Positions 11,759-25,158 of a stretch of 64,000 nucleotides of DNA are shown here, one piece after another. This DNA is from Mytilus californianus (taxonomy: Eukaryota; Mollusca; Bivalvia; Mytilida; Mytilidae): assembly GCF_021869535.1 (NCBI RefSeq), contig NW_026262701.1, forward strand, positions 43,217,278 to 43,281,277, read 5' to 3'. The position numbers were made by a program, and so were the translations under genes. Under the pieces are notes generated by a model. It saw nothing but the letters and a program-made list of their open reading frames with translations. It was not told the DNA's origin and searched no databases. Numbering within the stretch: position 1 is the stretch's first letter; each line of letters starts with the position of its first letter.

Positions 11759-14700
11759 TTATGACACCAAACCATTTGAATCTATGCCCAACTTCTTTTG
11801 AAGGTGTATTGCATTTTTCTTAAAATCTCGTTCCATTTCTTCCATAGTTTGAAGTTCTTTAACAAATTTATCAACATGTGCTGGTCTCTTTGCTGGTGCA
11901 GACTCAACCCTAACTTTTATTGGTGGATTTCTGTATTCTTCAATATCAAAATCAGATGAATCATCATCAGAATTTTCACAAGCATTGTCATTTATATCAA
12001 TGTGTTTCTCATCTTCAATATCTTGATTACTGGTATTGACTTGGAATGTGGGAAATGGTTCTAAAGTCTTTCTGCCCATATTTGGTTCACTAGCAGATTT
12101 TAAGGTTGAACTTTTCTTTCCTGGAGTCTTTGCTGACACTGGTCTTGTCGTTTCAAATTTCATTGGCCTTTCTGACTTCTGGGTCATAAATGCTGCAATA
12201 AATAAAGAAAAAACAATTATCAATTGTTATCTGATAAAAGAATGTATTATATTCAATATGTCAATTGCAGCATTGATACTATAGAAAAATTCCTAAAGTA
12301 GTTCAATAATAGCAAGTACATTACTTCAATCCTATGTGAAATATTCTGAACAATTTTTTAAGGATCTAGGTAGATTTCTGTTGGAGGAGATAATTACACA
12401 AAATAAGTACCATTAACCATTCGTAAAATTTTCTGAAAAAAAATTCCAAAATCCAGAAAAAATGAAAAAACAATTACATTATAAAAAGTGTAAACGTCAA
12501 TGTGTGATCAATCTTTCCGTGATATATTTAGGACCTACAGGCAGGCTGAAAATAATAGAAGCTGATTACGTAAAATACTAAATAGGTATGACATCACCAT
12601 ATGTTTTTATTTCAGTCCTGATTGACGATAAACAGAATAAGATAATATATATGTTCAGCTTTTAAACTTTTAAAATCAAATTCGTTTTGGCTGTTACAAC
12701 TTACTGCATATTGAAAATTTAAAGAATATAAAGTTACACATGTTTCTCAACTCTCTTTGTTGGAGTCTCCAAACAAATTTTTACAAAGCAGAATGCTTTC
12801 ACGGAATTATGAGAATACAATGACAGAAACTTACTTCCATGTCCACTTTGTGGTCTGGACTTTGATTGCTGACCTCTAGGTATAAATGCACTAGCTGGTC
12901 TCTGAGGTTTTCTGTTTTCATTATCTGGTCCAAACACAGCATCAAGGTCAAATAAACTTTTCTGTAAAATTGAAAGCATATATAGTCAATTTTATACACA
13001 TTCAGAATGGCATAGTCAAATATGGAAGACAGTGAAAGCTATCTTTGATGTACTATAGTCTTAGTTTGGTGGTCATGCAATGAAATTAATATGATTACTC
13101 TTCCATTGCAAGTGATAAAGTGGAGAAGACGTTGAAAAACTTGTGTCTAATCTGTTTGTCCTTTTTGAACAATAAAATATGTTTAAACTAAGTGATAACA
13201 ATTATATCTTTTACAAGTGCTCAAATCATCTTTACTTTATAGTAATTTCATCTTTATGTATCAGACTTTCATTTTAATCATTTAATCACATGATAATCAC
13301 ATTTTTTATTTGGATTTGATATACATCACAAGTAGATATCCAATATGATAGAATGATTATGTGCTGGGCAAACACAATCTCACCAGATTAATAAGTTCAA
13401 AGAATCATAACAAAAGTAAACTGATAACAATTTCTTGTGGATATGCACATCTACATATTATGTCCTTATTAACTACAAAGTTTCATGAAATTCTGTTGTG
13501 TGTTTAAAGAGGAGTTTCACTGACAAACTGTTGCAGTAGTATATTCAGGTCAAAATTCTAAGTTCAAAGGGGCATAATTCCTAGGAAGAAAACATTGAAT
13601 CATAATTTCCTGTCAATATGCACATCTACATAGTATGTCCTTATTACCTTCAAAGTTTCATAAAATTCTGTAGTGTGGCTTCAGAGAAGTTGCTATGACA
13701 AGAACAGGACTGACGAATAGACTGACAGAAGGTCAGGTCAAAAACATTATTCCCCGAAGCAATTTTGTTGCATGGGGTTAGTATTTCTTGAGATTGAATC
13801 AATTTAAGAAAAGAGATATCTTATGATGTCTGACATATGGACAGACATTAATGGTAGAACATTATACATTTATTTCCCATGCCTGAGGGAGATATGAAGA
13901 TTTGTTCACCCAAGAAAATTCATATTTCAAGAGGGCATCAGTACCGATCAAAATTTAATTATTTATTCTTTTTGTTTTATTTTTTAATCTGAAATAATTT
14001 TAAAAATGAAATTACTATACTATCTCTAAAATAAACCGATTCAAAAAGTTATAAACATTAACCGCACATAACACCGCACACTGAAGTCCCGACATTCAGA
14101 GGGGAATATGAAGTTTTGTTCTACGTCACATGGAATAGTCTCAACCAATCAAATGTTGATTTCGATATCAATATAAACATGCAGTGGAATAAAATACATC
14201 ATACCTAAGAAGGAAATATAAAAAGGAACCGATATATGATTAATCTACAACAGTTAATGTATACTTTTTTATTTTCAATAGTGTAAATCAATGTAAACTT
14301 TCTAATAATATTGTTGGTTTAACAGTGTAAAAAGAATTGAATTTCTTCCACAATATTACAAGTTTATTTACCAACCTGACCATATCTTTGTGGATCATCA
14401 TAATCTAATCTATTCTTTCCATAAGGTGTTCCACTATTTTGAACATTCATCTACAAGTATATAACAGTCAGATTTTTGAAAAGTTCAATCGTAATATCCT
14501 ACATCCAAGCTAACTTTACATTTTTATTCTAAAAACAAATCCATAGAGGATCAACTTTCAATTTCTTTTATTTTGTTGATGGTGCATTCACAAAATATGG
14601 CAATATCAGACAATAACTGAGTGAAATTAAGCTGCACATAATTATACAGTCAATCATTCCAAAATACAAGGATCTGATTTGTCCATAACCTACTGCTTTC

Positions 14701-17700
14701 AATATGTCCTAAGTTTGTATGATCTCCAAGAATTCTTATTTTCACTTCCCATATTCATTTTGGTTTGGTTTCCTGTACCTGTTTCATTTTTAATCATTTT
14801 TTATTCAAATTCTGTGATCATTTAATTTACATCAAGTTTTTTTAAAATCATCTTTTATCTAATTATTCTGTTAACCAAGGGCTAGCATAGCTTACTATAC
14901 AGTATGAATTTGGTTCATTATTCAAGGCCTTACAGAACCTTATAGATGATTCATCCTCATACTTAAGTCTCTGGTTGACAGTGGTCTCATTGGCAATCAC
15001 ACCACATCTCCTTAATTATATTCATATGAATGTGTTTAAAATCATACAAAATACATTGAGATAAAAGAACAGAGTTCCGATGTCCCCATATTGCACAGAT
15101 CTTATCTATCCAAGGGCAATAACTAAAAAAAAAAACGTTTTTTGTTGTTCTTAAAAACTTTATAAATATCTTAAGAGAAATAAAGGCTTGAGAGCAAATA
15201 CAATGCAATTTCAAATAGAATTAATATTTCAAAGGGGCAAAACTCTTTCAAAAATATTTGATCTGCACTGATTTTCGAACTCATCTGAGACATTGCTTAT
15301 ATAAACCTTTGATTTAAATTTGATAAAATTCTGGCAAAAATAGTGTGAGAGCGCTTACAATGCAATTTTCCATATAATTAATATTTCAAAGAGGCATAAC
15401 TCTTTTAAAAATATTTAATCGTCACTAATTTTCGAACTTGTCCCCAAGACATTGCTAATACTAACCTTTGATATAAGTTTTATAAAAATTATGACAAGAA
15501 CTGTACACGTGAGAGCACTATAAGAAGACCTGACAGACAGAAGGACAGATGGACACCCGATATTTCTATGTCGCCCGCAACACGTCATGCTGGGAGAAAA
15601 ACATTAATACTAGTCCTAGATTAATTATTAAATCATATTTTTATGAATTTTCTTTAACATAAACTATTGAAGTGTACACCTTCATTGAACATCTAAGTAC
15701 ATCAAATTCACAACTTTTTCACAATTTGTTTGATAATAGAAAGTGACTACCACAGTTGAAAATAGGTCATAACAGGTCAATTCCTTTCTTAGTATAACAT
15801 TGTAATGATCATTAATCTTAAGAGGTTATTTTAAACAAATGTCTGAGATATTGAAAAGAACACTCACAGATTTTGTATTTGTATCTGTAAAAGGAATCTG
15901 TGGCTCTCCACTTCTATTTGACACAAACAGGTCTTTCATTTTGACATTTGCCCCATTTACCATATCTTTGGCAGTTCTAGGTCTTGCTGGTGCAGATTTG
16001 ACCCTCTGTTTTAAGCCTCCTGTCTGTTTAGTCTACAAACGGTAGAGAATATCAAAATAATAATCTTTAAACTTCTTGTAAGGTTGCACTCTTCTCCAAG
16101 TGTAGGAGTTTTTAAAAAATGCTTTCCTCGTTCATTTTTTATATCAAACACAGTGTATCCATTAATTTTCTTTGGTACCAATTTTTGTGGATTAAGGAAA
16201 AATTATAATTTCATGAATATTTGATTTCATAGTTTTAACAAAGTCAGCATACACTCCTTAAGAAAAATTACTGGGTTGAACATTCAAATTAAATTTTTTG
16301 GTTGACCTATATCAATGGAAATTGATTACTTACGAAAAATAACGAATCCACAGTACAATGATAACAAATGATGCCACCCTTACTCATCTCTTTAAAAAAA
16401 TATGACCTGAGAAACGAACAATACATTTTGTGCCGTTTTAGGTTTGAACAGTCAGGGGCATTACTTAAACAAGTAATATTTTTTAGTTACTTATATAGGT
16501 AATATTTGTTTTTGAAAATTATTAAATTACTCAATACAGTTATTTTATATTTCAATAAAAGCATGGACTAAATGTAGTTTTCATAAATTTTTAAAAATAA
16601 TGACAAAAATATTACTTGAATAAGTTATTTTATACATCTTTGAAAGAATTAGTAATTATAATTATTCAAGGAACATATTATGTAATTGTTTTGGGTTACA
16701 AATTATAAATAATTTTAAGTCTTAATTAAAGCACAAGTTTCTTTCTATTTATATCTGTCTACCTTCAAGATATTCAAGGAAAATGGTATTTTAATAGTCC
16801 CATGAGACCAATCTTTGACCAAGAAGCGTGTAAGTGCGTTGGAAAGGCAATTAGTGTTTCAGGAGGATTTATTTTTATATTTCATGGGAAAAATAACCAG
16901 ATGACTGTGAAAATTTGTTTAAGCTAGTATAATCTGTATTAATGGACTCCTATGAAAATAATATTTAGAAAAGTTACTTATATAAGTAATATTTAATATA
17001 GCCTCGTTTTCAACATTACTTGTATAGGTTATTTTAAAGTTACTTGTTTAGGTAATGCCCCTAACTGTTGAAGCTAATGTTAATGACATTTGATAATAAG
17101 TATATTTGAAGCAGAAAGGTGAACATATAAAGTTCCCAAAATTAAGCTAAACATTTTAATTAGATGCAAAAAAATTCAAGCAATTCTTAAATATTTAAGA
17201 TACATAGTGTTGATATATAATTGATTCAGTTTTAAACCCCTTGAATCTTCAATGTTTTAAATCAGTATAATTGTAATGGAATTTAAATTACTTACTTCAA
17301 AAACAGGATTCAAGATTAAAAAATTAGTTTTTGGAATGGTCTAGTGTAATAATTGCTGCAAACATCGACAGATTTTCTTAAAGACTATTCCATTTATACA
17401 AAAATTATATCAAATAATGACACAATAAAATAGGTTTCAACATCAAACATGCATGCCCAATCTACATGATCTAATAGTAGTAAATCTTTTAAAAGATTTA
17501 TCCAATATTCCTAATAATATCCTTGGATGCCATGTATGTTTAAATTGAACAGTACTATCTATCACTTTTATTAAAGATACAATTTCAAAAGAACAAGTAA
17601 AAAAAAACAATCTGTGATTTTCTTGTTGGCATTCTAAATATATTTACATAAAATAAGTTGACAAAAATCAGCAAATCATTATTCAATATTGCAAAGAAAC

Positions 17701-20700
17701 ATAAAAATTGAAGTATCTTTTTTTATAATAAGTGATCCTTGACTAACAATGCATGTGGGAAGTGCTTCCTGTTTAACTCTATCGTGTTTATATCTTTTTC
17801 AGTCTTTCAGTGCTCATACCCTTTAAATGTTATCAAATATATCATATCATGCAAAATGTTTATATTTTTATCTCTTTTCATGTGAAAAAGCAAAAATACT
17901 TATATCATAGTGAGAGAATAAAATTGAGAATGGAAATGGGGAATGTGTCAAAGAGACAACAACCAGACCATAGAACAGACAACAGCAGAAGGTCACTAAC
18001 AGGTCTTCAATGTAGCGAGAAATTCCCGCACCCGGAGGCGTCCTTCAGCTGGCCCCTAAACAAATATATATACTAGTTCAGTGATAATGAACGCCATACT
18101 AAACTCCAAATTGTACACAAGAAACTAAAATTAAAAATAATACAAGACTAACAAAGGCTAGAGGCTCCTGACTTGGGACAGGCGCAAAAATGCGGCGGGG
18201 TTAAACATGTTTATGAGATCTCAACCCTCCCCTATACCTCTAGCCAATGTAGAAAAGTAAACGCATAACAATATGCACATTAAAATTCAGTTCAAGAGAA
18301 GTCCAAGTCTGATGTCAGAAGATGTAACCAAAGAAAATAAACAAAATGACAATAATACATAAATAACAACAGACTACTAGCAGTTAACTGACATGCCAGC
18401 TCCAGACTTCAATTAAACTGATTGAAAGGTTATGTCTTCATCATATGAATATCAGGTACAATCCTTCCCGTTAGGGGTTTAGTATCATACCATCATAACA
18501 TATATGAGAAGAACATAACCCTTGTCATGCCAACAACTGGTTTTTAAATAAATGTGTTTAGTGCCGATGCAAAGACCCATTAAGTGAATCAATATTAACG
18601 CCAAAATATGCAATCTTTAATGACCTGACAACAGTATCATAACTATATCCCTTCTTAATAAGTCTATTTAAAGGTTTTGTTAGCTTCAGAGGTGAATACT
18701 GACATTTTTGTGCTTTATAAAGAATATTTCCATAAAAAATTGGATGTGAACTACCTGAACGTGTAAGAAGTCTGCATGTTGAGCTATATTTACGAATGAT
18801 GTCCTTATACCGATAATAAAATTTAGTAAATGTTATCTTTTACTTTGGCCTTGTTGTGAACCGAACATGTTGCAACTACAAATTCTGCTCACCTGGACAC
18901 AAAGGTGCATTTAGGAGCAAATTGATAAATTGGAGAAATATATTTTTCTTGTTTGTTTTGAACATTTAAAGCATAATAAGGGATTTATTCATTGTTTTGC
19001 ATTACTTGTAGTATGTTTAATTACAATACATGTTAAGAAATAACTTAGGAACAATTACTTATGATTGTTTATTTTTTTGTAGCTTTTTACCTTCTCCTGG
19101 GAAGTTTGTAGTGAAATAAAGAATTACAAGAAACATTTTGTTAGTCATTAGGCATTACAGTAAAAAGTACATATAAAAAAAAAGTTTTTGTAAAAAAAAA
19201 TAACAATACCACTATAAAATGTCGACTCTACTCTTTAGGCTGAAAATTATACCAATATAATAAGGGATAAAATTTAATCAAAATGCTAGTGAGCACTTAG
19301 GGTAAAGATTGCATTCATTTTACAGTGTAATCTAAAAGTTAAACATTGCATTGTATTAGCTATGGAAAGTTATATTTTTAATCGGAGATTTCTTCCTTTA
19401 TTCATAGCTAGGTTCAACTACATTTATGAACAAAAGTTCATATTACCTTTAATGGCTTTTTTTTGAACAGATAGATTCCTTTTTGAAATTTTCAATCAAA
19501 TAGTTTTCTTGATATGTAAAGTTGTACTCATGCATATCATTTTGTAACTTAAATATCTGAGTATATATTTCATTGATAAATTGCTTGAAATGTACTCAGA
19601 TAATTTAAAAGGTAAAAAATGTTCACCTCAATGTTTTTGTACTCTCAAACGTAGTGATGAGGTCTTGAAAATATAGTTATCAAGCCAGTTCAGAATGCAA
19701 TCTTTACCCCAAAAACAAAAATATAAATCTATTAGCACTATATATACTAATATTACATTTGTATTAAAAAAAGGGTTTACATGTAGTTTGGAAGGAGTGC
19801 TTCAAACTTCCTACAAAGCTGTACAATACCATAACTTTATGCAAAACCTCTAGACGACCTTTTATGAAATATCTAAAATTAAGTCAGGCCAAGAAAAATG
19901 TCTACGTCTTACAGCTTAAGCGATGTCAACCTGCCCACAATAGGCCATATACTCCTGCCCACTCAAATTTAGCCTCAGTTTTTGAAAAAAAATTTTAGCA
20001 CAGAAGCTTTGGTCATCGTTTAAGGCATTGAACATTTAAGTCTGCAGATGAAAGAAAAAAATTACATGTCCATTCATTGAGTTTGGCACTGCAGACCATC
20101 TATAAATTTTGTTCATCCTGTACCCATTCCCATTGTGGACTGTTGGAACTGATAAAGTCCAAATAAGCTGTATTGTATCTGTTTAAGGTTTTTCTGTCAA
20201 GCCTAATTTTAAGGCCTTCTTTTTTAATCCATTTAATTGAACATTTTGGCCAACACTGTACATCCATTCTTTACATAAAACATTTTAGAATATTTTTTTT
20301 TATTAAATTCTAACCTTTACTCTTTTTTGAATTTATAAAACCTTAAACAGATATGTGTATTTTTCTTTGGCCTTTTAATATTATATATCAATAATCTACC
20401 TAACCTCAGTGTACAAAAGACTTACTCGAGGTGTTGATCTATTGCCTCTATTATCTTTTTTACTCCTGTCTGTCGTTACAACTTTTGGAAACTAAATAAC
20501 ATGTTAGGAAATCTAAAGTCAAAAGTTTTTTGTTTCCTTGTACGTAAATTTGTTCATTTGTTTTTAGTTTAGTATACAAATTTACAAATATCGCATTTCA
20601 AACTGAATTATTAACATATCAGACTTTCTACAAATCTTAACTTTTTCATATACTCAGGAGAGGACCAAAGATTTAAAGTTAAGGAGGGCATAGTCCTATC

Positions 20701-23700
20701 AATTTGACAGAGCAGAGCAAAATGCATGAGTAAATTATTTTAACATTTCTATGCCAGAAAATTATATTTAACCCTTTTTAGGGGGTGCACTCCCAGCACA
20801 ACCCTGCCCCTGATACTGCGTATTTTCACTTTAAATTAATTGCATTTAAATATTTAAACACTATCCTTTGCAAAAGACCTCATATATACAATTAAAGTTG
20901 AGTATAATACAGTTATTGAAATAAGTTTCAATAATTATAGTTCAATAATCAAATAAATTAGAATATTACAACTATAAACCTCCTTTAATAAGGATTCAGT
21001 TTTGATATATATCATAAACAATTCAATATTCAGAGATAAACTTTGTATCTGCAAAACATTTACAGAACTAAATTTTCTCAAAGGCTAGATAAGGGAGATA
21101 ATTCATTGTATTCATCTTTATGTGTAAAAGCACTGTCGAACAGAAATGATTCTATATCCCTATTTGCAATTGATTAATTCATTCACTAGCATTTAAAACT
21201 TAAAACAATTTTTTCTTCAACATTATATTTTTTTGTAACTTTAGGACATTAATATGCAAATAGTATACTCAACTTTTTGCCCAGTTTTATTTAAGATTTT
21301 TTATACATGCTCCTTGTCTGAGGGTTGCATTTCACCAAAATGTCCTTATATTCCATAGAATTCCATGCAAAGTGCAAATTAATTTGTTAAAATAAAATGC
21401 TCTTTATCTTAGATTGTTTTGTGTGTTTAGCTCCTGTCTCCTCATTATGACAATCTAATACTTACAACAAAGCCAAATCATTTACAAATACAAAAACCCC
21501 TAAGACCTATTTAAAAAAGTGCACCTCATTTTCAATAGACTGACACTAAATTAAGTATATTAGAAACTTGCACAAGTCATTGAATTGTTATTGACAACCT
21601 AAACTTACAAACTGTAGGAAATTCATTCGTTTACCAGAAATTATATATATATATAAGGTTTAATTAACATCAGTTACGATAAAAGCTTTATACAATATTC
21701 ATGTAACAGCAGCCTATAAACACTTATGCATATAAGCTATGAGCCTCCTAATGGGGTTTTTGATTATGTGATTACTTGACCATTTTTATAGTGATTATTT
21801 GATTACCAGACCAAATATTTCATGATTATTTGATTATTTGAAAATCTCGGACTGTATTTTTGATTATTTGATTATCTTGTTTAAAAAAATAATTAATGAT
21901 TATGTGATTATATTGGCAAAAAATTTGTGATTATGTGATTACTTGGACACCCCAATAAGGGGCCTCAGCTATTGACAGATTACAATCTCATTGATTAATA
22001 TTTAGCAAAAAGATTATAATAATCAATTCCCATACCTTGCTGTATGCATTAATAAACCTTCTGTCAACTTCTTCATAAGTTTTTGAATTTTTTCTGACCG
22101 GTGTTTTCCCCATATCTATTTGATGATGATGTAATATTTCATCCATGTACAGTTGACGATTCTGCATATACAGCATCTGTCTTTGTCTGATTTCTTCCTG
22201 GATCTCAGCATAGTTTCTGTCCAATAACTTTATACTTAATCTTTCCCAAAGCATTGCCGCTCTTGCCTGCAACCATAAAAGTATCCATACATAGAAACAT
22301 GTCTAATCTTTTTTTATGTACAACCTACCTTTTCTCCGCCTCAATATACATGAAATATTTGTCACTGGACATTAGACAAATAACAATAAATCTATATATT
22401 TTTCAAAATTCTTTTTGCTAAACATTAAAATAATTACTGTTCTATGTGAGAAAATAACCAACAGTGTAAACTGATGGTTCAATATAAGATGATCTATCCC
22501 TGTGCATATTTTTTTTCATTAGTACATGTACCATTCATGCCATTATAACTAGCTATATGATATCTTACATTTATTTTGCTTTTTTTATATATACAATAAA
22601 TAAACATACAGATTTGTCAGGAACTGGTGTATTTGTTAGATGAGTGGCTCTATAATCAAACTCTGGAGGAGGTAGTCCTACAATTGTAAGATATAAATGA
22701 TAAATTATTGAATAATTTTGGAAGTGAGGACCACTTCATCCACACACAAAAAAGAGGAATATTGTAAAATTAATAACTTCCATAGTGTACTAATATTTCA
22801 ATTTTTAATAAAAAAATACCCTCAAAATGCATTATATATGTTAAATGTAAAACAAATGCAGAATATTATCCTTATTAAATTAAACCACAAAAATTAATAC
22901 ACATCAACACCATGCAACAAAATAATCTGGGTCCACAAAAACTATTATCATTATACATAATAGTTTTATGAATATCATCTTTTATATCTTTATATATTAT
23001 ACAATGTATAACTTGATCTTTAGACTTTATCAAATCTTGTTTTCATAGTTATCTCCCTTATAGCTTAACTGGTGCTAAATATTTGTATATTTTGAAACTT
23101 CTGAATAACAAGTACAGTCATATGATTCACATGGTTATATTTTATGAGTTGATTAACAAATGAACGTCAGCAAAGTTCGTGGTTAAACGTAAACTTCTAA
23201 TTTAAATGTTCAACATAGTCATAGAAATTTTTTATAAGCTAAATGTATACAAATTTCAGCAAAACATGAAATCAAATATCCACAAAAATACAAATTTCAC
23301 TCAATCCAAAACAAAATGGTACCCAAGAAAAATAAACATGATAAATGAATCCACAGCTGTATATCATGTACATGTGGCAGAAATTTAATAAAATCTATAA
23401 ATGTCAAATTATTTGTTTAAATTTTCAAAACTAAATGGAGAATGTGTCCATGGGACACAGATGATGCCCCTACTGACAAAATGGTCATATAATGTTATAA
23501 GGGACATAACTCAAGAACGGTAGAAGTCATGCCACCAAAATTCGAACTTGATCTGAGTTTTGTGGTAATAAAAATGAATGATATTTTTTAAGATGATAGC
23601 ATAATTTAGGATGTAATATATAATAAACTCACCCACTATATTGGCTAAGTGTAAGGATGCATTGTAATCTCCAGTCCATGACCTTTAAAAGCAGAATCAT

Positions 23701-25158
23701 AAATATATTATAATCTTTTATAACAGACTTAAAATCATGATACAATTTTTTAGAAGGCATTCAATTTCTTAGATTATATTCACCAGATAATAATTATAAT
23801 TAGAAATCACTGTATAACTTTTACTGTCACAATTAATGAAGAAGTGTCAGTTCAGTCTATAAATTTCAATGAAACCAAATAAAAATTAAAAAAAGAGATA
23901 AGCATATGATAAGGGGACAATCAAGAATATTAAGTTCAATAAAAACAACAAAAGACAAATAACATAATCAGACAATTGAAAGAACATCATGAAAAATTTT
24001 ATGTCATAATTTAACTATTGATCAATGGAAAGTCGCTTAAAACAAATGGACCTTTAATGACTCCAATTGCAAAAAAACAGGTCTGAAATAAAATAAAAAA
24101 GTGGATATTGGATAAAAAATGGCACTCAAAGGCATGGCAGTTTAAAGAGATATAAAATACAAATTTTGGTATACCGGTAAGTGAATTATTCGGGAGCCTG
24201 TTGTTTAGTGGTTGTCCTTTGTTGGTGTGGTTCATAGATGTTTCTCATTTCTCGTTTTTTATATAGATTAGACTGCTTGTTTTTCTGTTTGAATTGTTTT
24301 ACACTATCATTTTGGAGCCCTTTATAGATTGCTGTTCGGTGTGAGCCAATTGCAAGGCTCTGTGTTGAAGGCCGTACTTTGACCTATAATTGTTAACTTT
24401 CTATACATTGTGACTTGGATGGAGAGTTGTCTCATTGGCACTCATACCACATCTTCTTATTTATATATACATTGTATTTAGCAAGCTGTTATTTTTTCCC
24501 TATTTCAATGCATAAGCTCAGGATGAAAATAGCATTTACTTATAACCATTTTCACATCAGCATGAGCATTGTTTTGCTTTCTACTGTTTATTCCCTTCTT
24601 GGGATATTACTGCGCATTTCACGTGATTGTGATATAAGCCTAAACGACCCCTGCACAAACATTTTCATATTCACTATGTACCTAATTATATTGGTGGAAA
24701 TGTCTACAATTTTAAGGGTCACTAAATAAATATTATGTGTCTTCCCTTGATAAGTCTAAATAGACAGGTTCAACATATTGACACTAATATGTCTTTTCTT
24801 GATAACTCTTTATAGGCAGGACAAACAGTAATTACCTCTTTATTAGTGATATCAAACAATTCAGCTGCTCTATGGCTGCATTCTTTTCGTGTTGACAAAG
24901 TTTTACATCCTGTTTGAGTTTAGTAATGGTATCAAGCAATGCTGTTGTATTGTGTGGATTTCCAGGAGAACTAAAAAGAGGCTCCACATGGATTCCTTTG
25001 GCTTGCATTATTTTCTTTTTAAAATCCTATAATTAAAAAAAGATTGCATTACAATGAAAGCATTTTTTTCATTTGCAGTATAAATCATTTATGCATGTGA
25101 ACCAACTTACTTCAAAGTAGTCAAATATATTTAGAGCTATACTTAAAAGGTCATCCAT
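11759..25158 (-). CDS. Coiled-coil protein, 484 aa, ten coding exons, family not recognised
   Basis: Coding exons (minus): 25158-25111, 25026-24836, 23682-23633, 22677-22610, 22266-22036, 20491-20426, 16032-15868, 14450-14376, 12961-12835 and 12192-11759. They sum to 1455 nt with GT-AG ends and matching phase at every junction, which is strong evidence for the model. The start MDDLLSIALNIFDYFE is the first in-frame ATG of the 5'-most exon I could find. Residues about 45-80 and 125-170 are helical and charged (IQEEIRQRQMLYMQNRQLYM), likely coiled coil. Residues about 95-118 hold a Pro-rich linker with GLPPPEFDYR. Residues 195-400 are basic and Ser/Pro-rich with repeated SAPARPRTAK/RPASAF-type motifs, probably disordered. 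An acidic run (SDDDSSDFDIEE) precedes a C-terminal helix (VDKFVKELQTMEEMERDFKK). No signal peptide, membrane segment or enzyme motif. A cytoskeletal or ciliary scaffold is possible but unproven. Confidence 0.85.
13395..13790. repeat. Repeat family K, two tandem units, in an intron
   Basis: Two units share ATGCACATCTACATA, GTATGTCCTTATTA and AAAGTTTCAT.AAATTCTG (near 13445-13500 and 13617-13670). The end holds AGGACTGACGAATAGACTGA, a GAC-rich tract like those of other families in the window. It lies between the exons at 12835-12961 and 14376-14450. Confidence 0.65.
14962..15022 (+). repeat. Retroelement 3' tail (family A), 3' end only
   Basis: TCTCTGGTTGACAGTGGTCT, CATTGGCAATCACACCACAT and CTCCTTA match the terminal part of family A in sense orientation. 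Confidence 0.65.
15180..15600. repeat. Repeat family L, two tandem units of about 170 bp
   Basis: Two units share TATTTCAAAG.GGCA.AACTCTTT, ATTTTCGAACT and GACATTGCT, followed by a terminal GACAGACAGAAGGACAGATG tract and GTCGCCCGCAACACGTCATG. The block is noncoding and lies in an intron of the coiled-coil gene. Confidence 0.65.
16449..17067. mobile_element. Non-autonomous DNA transposon, CAGTCAGGGG family, 5-bp TSD
   Basis: The left end CAGTCAGGGGCATTACTTAA is mirrored at the right end by CAGTTAGGGGCATTACCTAA (minus strand). The inverted similarity continues through ACAAGTAA with few mismatches. TTGAA at 16444-16448 is repeated at 17068-17072 as a 5-bp TSD. The 619-bp interior is AT-rich with several copies of an ACTTATATAGGTAAT-like motif and no ORF. 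The CAGGGG core resembles hAT termini, but the duplication is 5 rather than 8 bp. It is intronic (between exons at 16032 and 20426). A second member is at 47302-48000. Confidence 0.85.
17920..18840 (-). mobile_element. 3' part of the family A retroelement, with ORF end and long 3' tail
   Basis: On the minus strand an open frame enters at about 18840 and runs 90-odd codons to TAA at 18560-18558. It is followed by roughly 640 bases of 3' sequence containing CTCAACCCTCCCC (read on plus), CTCCTGACTTGGGACAGGCG and, at the far end, a GTTGTCTCTTTGACACATTC version of the family A terminus. This copy therefore shows what the ten short family A fragments are: the 3' ends of a longer, probably retrotransposed element. 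It lies in an intron of the coiled-coil gene. Confidence 0.6.
18558..18836 (-). pseudogene. C-terminal remnant of a retroelement-type protein
   Basis: The frame reads about 92 residues without a stop, rich in Lys, Arg, Tyr and Ser, including LTRSGSSHPIFYG, LNRLIKKGYSYDTVVRSLK and a terminal SLNGSLHRH. Open frames of this length are uncommon in this AT-rich intron, and the composition is that of real protein. No catalytic motif lies in the surviving part, so the link to a reverse transcriptase or other element protein is inferred from the attached dispersed tail. The 5' part is missing. It could instead be the C-terminus of a host-derived repeat gene. Confidence 0.5.
19300..19709. repeat. MITE-like block with 17-bp perfect inverted ends
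   Basis: GGGTAAAGATTGCATTC at 19300-19316 is exactly inverted at 19693-19709. The 410-bp interval has no ORF. I could not find a target-site duplication, so mobility is unproven. Confidence 0.55.
21750..21962. repeat. GATTATTTGATTA-rich palindromic element
   Basis: The block opens TGGGGTTTTTGATTATGTGA and closes with TGTGATTATGTGATTACTTG followed by GACACCCCAATAAGG, giving imperfect inverted ends (GGGGT.. / ..ACCCC). Inside, TGATTATTTGATTA-type motifs recur about eight times. No ORF. Confidence 0.5.
23438..23600 (+). repeat. Degenerate relative of repeat family B
   Basis: It starts GAATGTGTCCATGGGACACA and continues GATGATGCCCC, matching the first part of 6033-6330; it then diverges into GGGACATAACTCAAGAACGG. 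It lies in the intron upstream of the exon at 23633. Confidence 0.5.
24160..24468 (+). repeat. Retroelement 3' tail (family A), long sense copy
   Basis: Ordered landmarks are GGGAGCCTGTTGTTTAGTGG, TTTGAATTGTTTTACACTAT, GCCCTTTATAGATTGCTGTT, TGTTGAAGGCCGTACTTTGA, CCTATAATTGTTAAC and GTTGTCTCATTGGCACTCAT. All recur in the same order at 56450-56715. Confidence 0.85.

Noticed and set aside
24415..24729. 104-codon ORF with hydrophobic stretches
   Set aside because: It starts within a family A tail and lies in an intron of the coiled-coil gene on the other strand; a chance frame.
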